This document shows, piece after piece, positions 59,425 to 64,000 of a DNA stretch of 64,000 bases; the stretch's first letter is position 1; every line of letters begins with the position of its first letter. Below the pieces are notes generated by a model, which did not search any database, was not told where the DNA came from, and saw only the letters and a program-made list of their open reading frames with translations. The position numbers and the translations under genes were made by a program. Source of the DNA: Embleya sp045207655 (GTDB lineage Bacteria > Actinomycetota > Actinomycetes > Streptomycetales > Streptomycetaceae); contig NZ_CP108784.1 in the NCBI RefSeq assembly GCF_045207655.1, positions 7,502,001 through 7,566,000 of the forward strand, given 5' to 3'.

Positions 59425-60433
59425 CATCTGGATCACCGGCACCGGCGGCACACTCGGCGAGCGGACCCCCGTTTCGGACGCCGTCGCGGCCGGCCACTAC
59501 GAGGCCGAGGCCGCCGAGAGCACCGGCATGGTCAGCGTCGCCCAGGCCCGGCTCGCGCCGCCGGAGATGGCCGTGATCGCGGGGCGCCAGGCGATCAAGG
59601 ACGCCCAGGAGTACGGCACCGTGGTCGACCCGGGCAGCCTGTACCTGCACAGCCACGGGCACTTCCAGGGCATCGACATGTGGCCCGCCGCGTGCTGGAT
59701 CGCCAAGGAGCTGCTGGGTCCGCGCGTCGACGGGATACCCACGACCGTCTCCGCGTGGTCCAACGGTTCGCTGGCCAGCATCGACATCGCGGCGGCGATG
59801 CTCGCGTCGCGCCCCGCGCTGCCGTCCGCGCTGATCACGCTGGGGGACCGGTTCGCGCCGCCGACCGATCGCTGGCACACCTCCCCGGGCATCGTGTTCG
59901 GCGACGGTGCCGCGGCGGCCGTGCTCGCCCGAGGTGGCGGTCGGCTGCGGTTGGTCTCGCTCGTCTCGGAGACCGACACGGTCCTGGAGGGGCTCTCGCG
60001 CGGCGACGAGCCGTTTCGTACCGCGCCTTCCGGGCAGGGCGACATCCGGCACCGCACTCGGCAATTCCTGGCCCGGGGCGAGATCTCCATCCGGGACGTG
60101 CAGACACGTTCGGCGGAGCGCACCCGCAGCGTGGTGGCCCGCGCCCTGGCCGACGCGGAACTGGACCAGGAGCAGATCGACTGGTTCGTCACCCCGTTCG
60201 TCGGCAGCACGCTCCACCGGGAGAGCTTCGTCCGGCCGCTCGGCATCACCCCCCGCCACGACCTGCACGGACTCGGGCTGACCATAGGCCACCTCGGCGC
60301 GGCCGACCAGATCTACGCGCTCGACCACCTGCTCAAGGAAGACCTCTTGGCACCCGGGGCACGGGTGCTCGTGATCGGAACCGGCATGGGCTTCACCTTC
60401 TCCGCCGCCGTGTTCGCGGCGGACCGGTCCTGA
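59411..60433 (+). CDS. KAS III-like protein with Ser in place of the catalytic Cys
   Basis: The 340-residue thiolase-fold protein is related to the product of gene 48612. Aligning TVSAWSNGSLASIDIAA with that protein's GPGCLGSLAALESAA puts Ser117 at the nucleophile position. The late motif is LTIGHLGAADQIYALDHL, again without the Asn of KAS III. Ser at this position is known in DpsC of daunorubicin synthesis, so acyl transfer remains possible. Substrate unknown. GGAAGGGAGC precedes the ATG. Confidence 0.82.
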   Translation: MRFDDIWITGTGGTLGERTPVSDAVAAGHYEAEAAESTGMVSVAQARLAPPEMAVIAGRQAIKDAQEYGTVVDPGSLYLHSHGHFQGIDMWPAACWIAKELLGPRVDGIPTTVSAWSNGSLASIDIAAAMLASRPALPSALITLGDRFAPPTDRWHTSPGIVFGDGAAAAVLARGGGRLRLVSLVSETDTVLEGLSRGDEPFRTAPSGQGDIRHRTRQFLARGEISIRDVQTRSAERTRSVVARALADAELDQEQIDWFVTPFVGSTLHRESFVRPLGITPRHDLHGLGLTIGHLGAADQIYALDHLLKEDLLAPGARVLVIGTGMGFTFSAAVFAADRS

Positions 60434-60463
60434 CCCCACGATCGGAAGGAAGGGAACCCTGTC

Positions 60464-61552
60464 ATGAGCCTCAGCCGCAACTCCGACTCCCGCGTGACCG
60501 CGGTCGACAGACTCATGTCGCCGACCGCCCTGCGGAAGGAGATACCGATCCCGCCGGAGACCCGCAAGGCCGTGCTGGCGGCCCGCAGGGACGTCAAGCG
60601 CATCCTGAACGGGAAGGACGATCGCCTGGTCCTGGTCACCGGTCCGTGCTCGATCCACGACACCGAGGCCGCGCTGGTCTACGCCGAGCGCCTGGCGGAA
60701 GTGTCCCGGCGGGTGGCCGACCGACTGCTGATCGTCATGCGCGTGTACGTGGAGAAGCCGCGTACCCGGATGGGCTGGAAGGGGCTGGTCAGCGATCCCG
60801 GCCTGGACGGGTCGTTCGACCTGAACACCGGGCTGCGGATGGCGCGCGGGCTGATGGTGCGGATCCTGGAAACCGGGCTGCCGATCGGTTGCGAGTTCCT
60901 CGACCCGATGATCGCCCGGTACTTCGCCGACGCGGTCTCGTGGGCCTCGATCGGTGCGCGCACCGTGCAGAGTCAGGTGCACCGCCAGCTCACCAGCGGT
61001 TTGGACATGCCGGTCGGGATCAAGAACACGACCGCCGGTCGCACGGGCGACGCGATCGACGCGATCGTCACCGCCTCGAACAGCCACGTGTTCCCGAGCG
61101 TCACCGACGACGGGCAGGCGGCGGTGGTGACCACCAGCGGCAACCCCGACTGCCACGTGGTGCTGCGCGGCGGGACCGAAGGCCCCAACTACAGCGCGCC
61201 CGACGTGGCCGAGACACTCGATCAGTTGCAGGCCGCGGGACTGCCCGGGCGGCTGGTCATCGACGCGAGTCACGGCAACAGCGGCAAGGACCACGAGGAG
61301 CAGACCAACGTGGTCGAGGACGTCGCCGAACGCATCGCCGACGGTGAGTCCGGCGTCGCCGGGATGATGATCGAGAGCTTCCTGGCCTGCGGCCGACAGG
61401 ACCTGATCCTGGGCCGGACCGACGGCCTCGCCTACGGCCAGAGCGTCACCGACGCGTGCGCGGGCTGGGAGCAGACCACGCACATGGTCGAGTGCCTGGC
61501 GGAGGCGGTGACGGCCCGGCGCGCGGCGGATCCGTCGGTGATGGTGGCCTGA
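60464..61552 (+). CDS. 3-deoxy-7-phosphoheptulonate synthase, type I
   Basis: The 362-residue AroG/F/H-type DAHP synthase has metal-binding Cys62 in VLVTGPCSIHDTEAAL, MRVYVEKPRTRMGWKGLVSD, CEFLDPMIARYFADAVSWAS, KNTTAGRTGDAIDAI, HVVLRGGTEGPNYSAPDV and DASHGNSGKDHEEQ. Actinomycete primary metabolism normally uses the unrelated type II enzyme, so this is a pathway-dedicated copy that raises chorismate supply. GGAAGGAAGGG precedes the ATG. It lies between the KAS III-like and NRPS genes. Confidence 0.93.
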   Translation: MSLSRNSDSRVTAVDRLMSPTALRKEIPIPPETRKAVLAARRDVKRILNGKDDRLVLVTGPCSIHDTEAALVYAERLAEVSRRVADRLLIVMRVYVEKPRTRMGWKGLVSDPGLDGSFDLNTGLRMARGLMVRILETGLPIGCEFLDPMIARYFADAVSWASIGARTVQSQVHRQLTSGLDMPVGIKNTTAGRTGDAIDAIVTASNSHVFPSVTDDGQAAVVTTSGNPDCHVVLRGGTEGPNYSAPDVAETLDQLQAAGLPGRLVIDASHGNSGKDHEEQTNVVEDVAERIADGESGVAGMMIESFLACGRQDLILGRTDGLAYGQSVTDACAGWEQTTHMVECLAEAVTARRAADPSVMVA

Positions 61553-61591
61553 GCACACTCGGACCGGCACCCGGCTTCCCGACAGCTCCAC

Positions 61592-61639
61592 CCCCGACAC
61601 GACACCTCGACCCCCGACACCCCACCCCATCCCCGACAC
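61592..61639. repeat. Three CCCCGACAC words at ~20-bp spacing before the NRPS gene
   Basis: CCCCGACAC occurs at 61592, 61612 and 61631, with CGACAC-like words between. The C-rich stretch ends 35 bases before the NRPS start. It may be an operator array or low-complexity leader. Confidence 0.55.
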
Positions 61640-61673
61640 TCCGACACCCGAGAATTCGAGAGGAACGATTCCG

Positions 61674-64000
61674 GTGGCCACGACCACGAGTTCGGCACTT
61701 CCGCTCGCCCGGCACATCGACGGCGATCGCACCGGAGCGGTGCATCGGATCGCCATCGCCGCCCCCGACCGGGCGAAGTCGGATCCGGAGCGGTACGCGT
61801 CGGCGGCGCTCGCGGCGCTGATCCACCGATACACCGGCGAGACCGATCTGTTGATCGCGCGCCGTACCGGATCGGGACCGACCGAGACGATCGAGCCGCG
61901 GGTGTCCGGCGACGAGACGGCGGCGGAACTGCTCGCCGGCGTCGCCGCCGCGCCGCCCGCACAACCGGCGGCAGGTCGCCCGTGCCACGGCATGGTGGCC
62001 GACGCGGCCGCGCGGGACTTCGTCTCCCGCGCCGCGCTGACCCTGTGCGTCGACCAGGGCAGCTACGAACTGCTGCTCTCCCAGGACGAGTTCGATGAGG
62101 AGGCAGCCGCCCAGTACGGCCGGCATCTGGCCCGCGTGCTCTGCGCGCTGAGCGCCGACGACGGCGTGCTCGTCCGTGACCTGCCGCTGCTGGGCGACGA
62201 GGAGAGGCAGCGCATCCTGGTCGAGTGGAACCGGACCGAACAGGACGTACCCGAGCCGTTCTTCCATGAGATCGTGGCGGACTTCGCGCGCCGAACCCCC
62301 GAGGCGATCGCGATCGCGCTGCCCGACAGCACGCTGACCTATCGGGAACTGGACGACCGCGCCAATCGCCTCGCGCACCGCCTGGCCGCGACCGGCGTGC
62401 GCCGGCGGGACCGGGTGGGGGTCTGCTTCCCGCGTGGCGCGGAGAGCCTGATCGCCCAACTCGCCTGCTTCAAGCTCGCGGCGGCGGCGATCCTGCTCGA
62501 CCCGGACTTTCCCGCCGATCGGGTGCGCTTCATGGTCGAGGACGCCTCGGCCGCCGCGGTCGTGACGCTGTCCGCGCACGAGGACAAGGTCTCCGGGCAC
62601 TGCCCGGTGCTCTCGCTGGACGTCGCCGACTGGCACGCCGAGCCGAGCACCGAGGTGAGCGCGCCGGTGGACGTCGACGACCTGATCCACATCTGCTACA
62701 CCTCCGGCTCCACCGGCGCGCCGAAGGCGGTTCTGGTCCGGTTCGGGGCGGCGCGCAATCAGATCCACAGCATGTGCGAGATGACCGGGATGGACGCCGA
62801 CACCCAGGGCACCTGGCTGGCCGCGCCCGGCTACGGCATGGTCGAGGTCGAGTGTTTCCCGGTGCTCGCGGCCGGCGGTACGGTGCACATTCCGGATGTA
62901 TCGGTGGTGGCATCCCCGAAGTTGCTCCAGGACTGGTACCTGGACAAGCGGATCACCACCACGCTGCTGATGAAGCCGATGGCCGAGCGGCTGTGGAGCC
63001 TGGACTGGCCCGCCGACACCCCGTTGGCGAACATCAGGGTCTGCGGCGAGCGGATCCAGTCCTGGCCGCCCGCAGGGCTGCCGTTCCGCCTGATCAACCT
63101 GTACGGCTCCGCCGAGGCGACCACCGTCGCCGGCTGCGACATCACCGAGCTGGGCCGCGAGTTGGGGGTGGAGGGACGCGCCCGCCGGCTGCCGCCGATC
63201 GGCCGGCCGATTCCCAACGTCAAGATCTACGTGCTGGACGAGAACCTCGCGCCGGTGCCGCCGGGCGTGGTGGGCGAACTGTGCATCGCGGGCCACAGCC
63301 TGTCGGCCGGCTACCTGAACCGGCCCGAGGCGACCGCGTTGAAGTGGGTGCCCAACCCGATCGATCCGGACCGGAACCCGGTGCTCTACCGCACCGGCGA
63401 CATGGCGCGGTACTGGCAGGACGGTGGCATCGAGATCATCGGCCGGGTGGACAACCAACTCAAGGTGCAGGGCAACACCGTGCAACTCGGCGAGATCGAG
63501 GTGGTCGCCGCGAGGCAGCCGGGCGTCGCCCAGGTCGCGGTCCTGGCGCATCGGGACACCGACGGGGACGTGCGCCTGACCGCGTACATCGAGCCCAAGG
63601 GTGAACCGGCGCCGGCGGTCCCGGACATCCGTCGGGCGCTGCGGGAGAAGCTGCCCGCGTTCATGGTGCCGTCCGCGTATGTCGTGGGCGGGCTGCCGAC
63701 ATCGGTCAACGGCAAGATCGACCGTGCCGCGCTGCCCGAACCGCCGCGCTCGCGGCCGGACCTGGACAGCCCGTACCGGGAGCCGCGCACCGACACCGAG
63801 CACTCGCTCGTGCAGTTGTGGACGAAGGTGCTCGAACTGGATGGGATCGGCGTGCGGGACAACTTCTTCGAACTCGGCGGCGATTCGCTGCGCGGGGCTC
63901 GGCTGACCGAGCAGGTGCGCGAACTCTTCGACATCGACGTCGAGTTGGGCGATCTGCTGCACGAGCCCACGATCGACCGGATGGCCGGGGTGATCGAGGT
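61674..64000 (+). CDS. NRPS: C-domain remnant, unusual adenylation domain, carrier domain (cut by window edge)
   Basis: The 775 visible codons comprise three parts. Residues ~1-195 resemble only the end of a condensation domain and its linker (RDLPLLGDEERQRILVEWNR). The adenylation domain (~200-690) has CYTSGSTGAPKAV (341-353), INLYGSAEATTVAG, VLYRTGDMARYW, GRVDNQLKVQGNTVQLGEIE and SVNGKIDRAALP. A carrier domain follows, with ELGGDSLRG (Ser737). The FDxS segment reads GYGMVEVECF, so Gly388 replaces the amino-binding Asp; a substrate without an alpha-amino group is implied. The GTG at 61674 follows GAGAGGAAC. Confidence 0.88.
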   Translation, partial: MATTTSSALPLARHIDGDRTGAVHRIAIAAPDRAKSDPERYASAALAALIHRYTGETDLLIARRTGSGPTETIEPRVSGDETAAELLAGVAAAPPAQPAAGRPCHGMVADAAARDFVSRAALTLCVDQGSYELLLSQDEFDEEAAAQYGRHLARVLCALSADDGVLVRDLPLLGDEERQRILVEWNRTEQDVPEPFFHEIVADFARRTPEAIAIALPDSTLTYRELDDRANRLAHRLAATGVRRRDRVGVCFPRGAESLIAQLACFKLAAAAILLDPDFPADRVRFMVEDASAAAVVTLSAHEDKVSGHCPVLSLDVADWHAEPSTEVSAPVDVDDLIHICYTSGSTGAPKAVLVRFGAARNQIHSMCEMTGMDADTQGTWLAAPGYGMVEVECFPVLAAGGTVHIPDVSVVASPKLLQDWYLDKRITTTLLMKPMAERLWSLDWPADTPLANIRVCGERIQSWPPAGLPFRLINLYGSAEATTVAGCDITELGRELGVEGRARRLPPIGRPIPNVKIYVLDENLAPVPPGVVGELCIAGHSLSAGYLNRPEATALKWVPNPIDPDRNPVLYRTGDMARYWQDGGIEIIGRVDNQLKVQGNTVQLGEIEVVAARQPGVAQVAVLAHRDTDGDVRLTAYIEPKGEPAPAVPDIRRALREKLPAFMVPSAYVVGGLPTSVNGKIDRAALPEPPRSRPDLDSPYREPRTDTEHSLVQLWTKVLELDGIGVRDNFFELGGDSLRGARLTEQVRELFDIDVELGDLLHEPTIDRMAGVIE

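Overview
The window is very GC-rich (low seventies percent G+C by eye) with GTG starts, many start/stop overlaps of the ATGA/GTGA type, MurT/GatD, LuxR two-component, PaaX and F420/LLM-type genes. This points to a filamentous actinomycete of the Streptomycetaceae type. The genus cannot be fixed from the sequence alone. No rRNA, tRNA or CRISPR array was seen.

From 1 to about 24.9 kb the DNA is a mosaic of small regulator-plus-target units: an MFS transporter end, HxlR with a divergent reductase, DUF488, TetR with a divergent NmrA-like gene across a perfect operator palindrome, an alkylation-repair-like set (ogt, a 2OG-Fe(II) oxygenase and an Ada-type zinc protein), a CYP125-like P450 with a TetR gene, a RICIN protein, GtrA, a KAS II-like synthase, a LuxR/histidine-kinase pair divergent from an ABC/FtsX exporter, an amidase, and a DUF3037/HipA-like pair. 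At 24.9-26.2 kb lies a decayed patch: very strong hairpins, a cut-off HTH gene, a possible methyltransferase tail, and a 171-bp fragment of the Ada-type gene found intact at 6.4 kb. From 26.2 to 47 kb come more housekeeping and accessory genes (epimerase, TetR/GNAT pair, MDR/LLM/PaaX unit, zinc-responsive ArsR plus CDF exporter, gatD-murT, ung, PAP2/lipid kinase, ADP-ribosylglycohydrolase, acyl-CoA dehydrogenase, a RelE-like pair, a CPA2 antiporter).

From 47.27 kb to the right edge is a biosynthetic gene cluster in one direction, bounded on the left by a hairpin terminator. Operon 1 (47.3-57.0 kb) encodes an MbtI-type salicylate synthase, a KAS III-like enzyme with its Cys, a salicylate-type aryl-AMP ligase, a stand-alone carrier protein, an amidohydrolase, and the DhbA-, PhzD- and PhzE-like enzymes expected to make 3-hydroxyanthranilate from chorismate. 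This is the toolkit known for benzoxazoles such as caboxamycin, nataxazole and A33853, so a salicyl-benzoxazole carboxylate is the predicted core. Operon 2 (57.3 kb onward) adds an aldehyde dehydrogenase-like enzyme, an SRPBCC protein, a second KAS III-like protein with Ser in place of Cys, a type I DAHP synthase to raise shikimate flux, and an NRPS that starts with a C-domain remnant and has an adenylation domain lacking the usual amino-group-binding Asp. A 60-bp block matching at 44 positions lies upstream of both operons and probably co-regulates them.

Two copies of a ~191-bp element with 21-bp terminal inverted repeats (14.6 and 30.6 kb, opposite orientation) and a 26-bp tandem array (57.0 kb) that replaces the expected C-terminus of a YdeI-family gene are the main non-coding curiosities.
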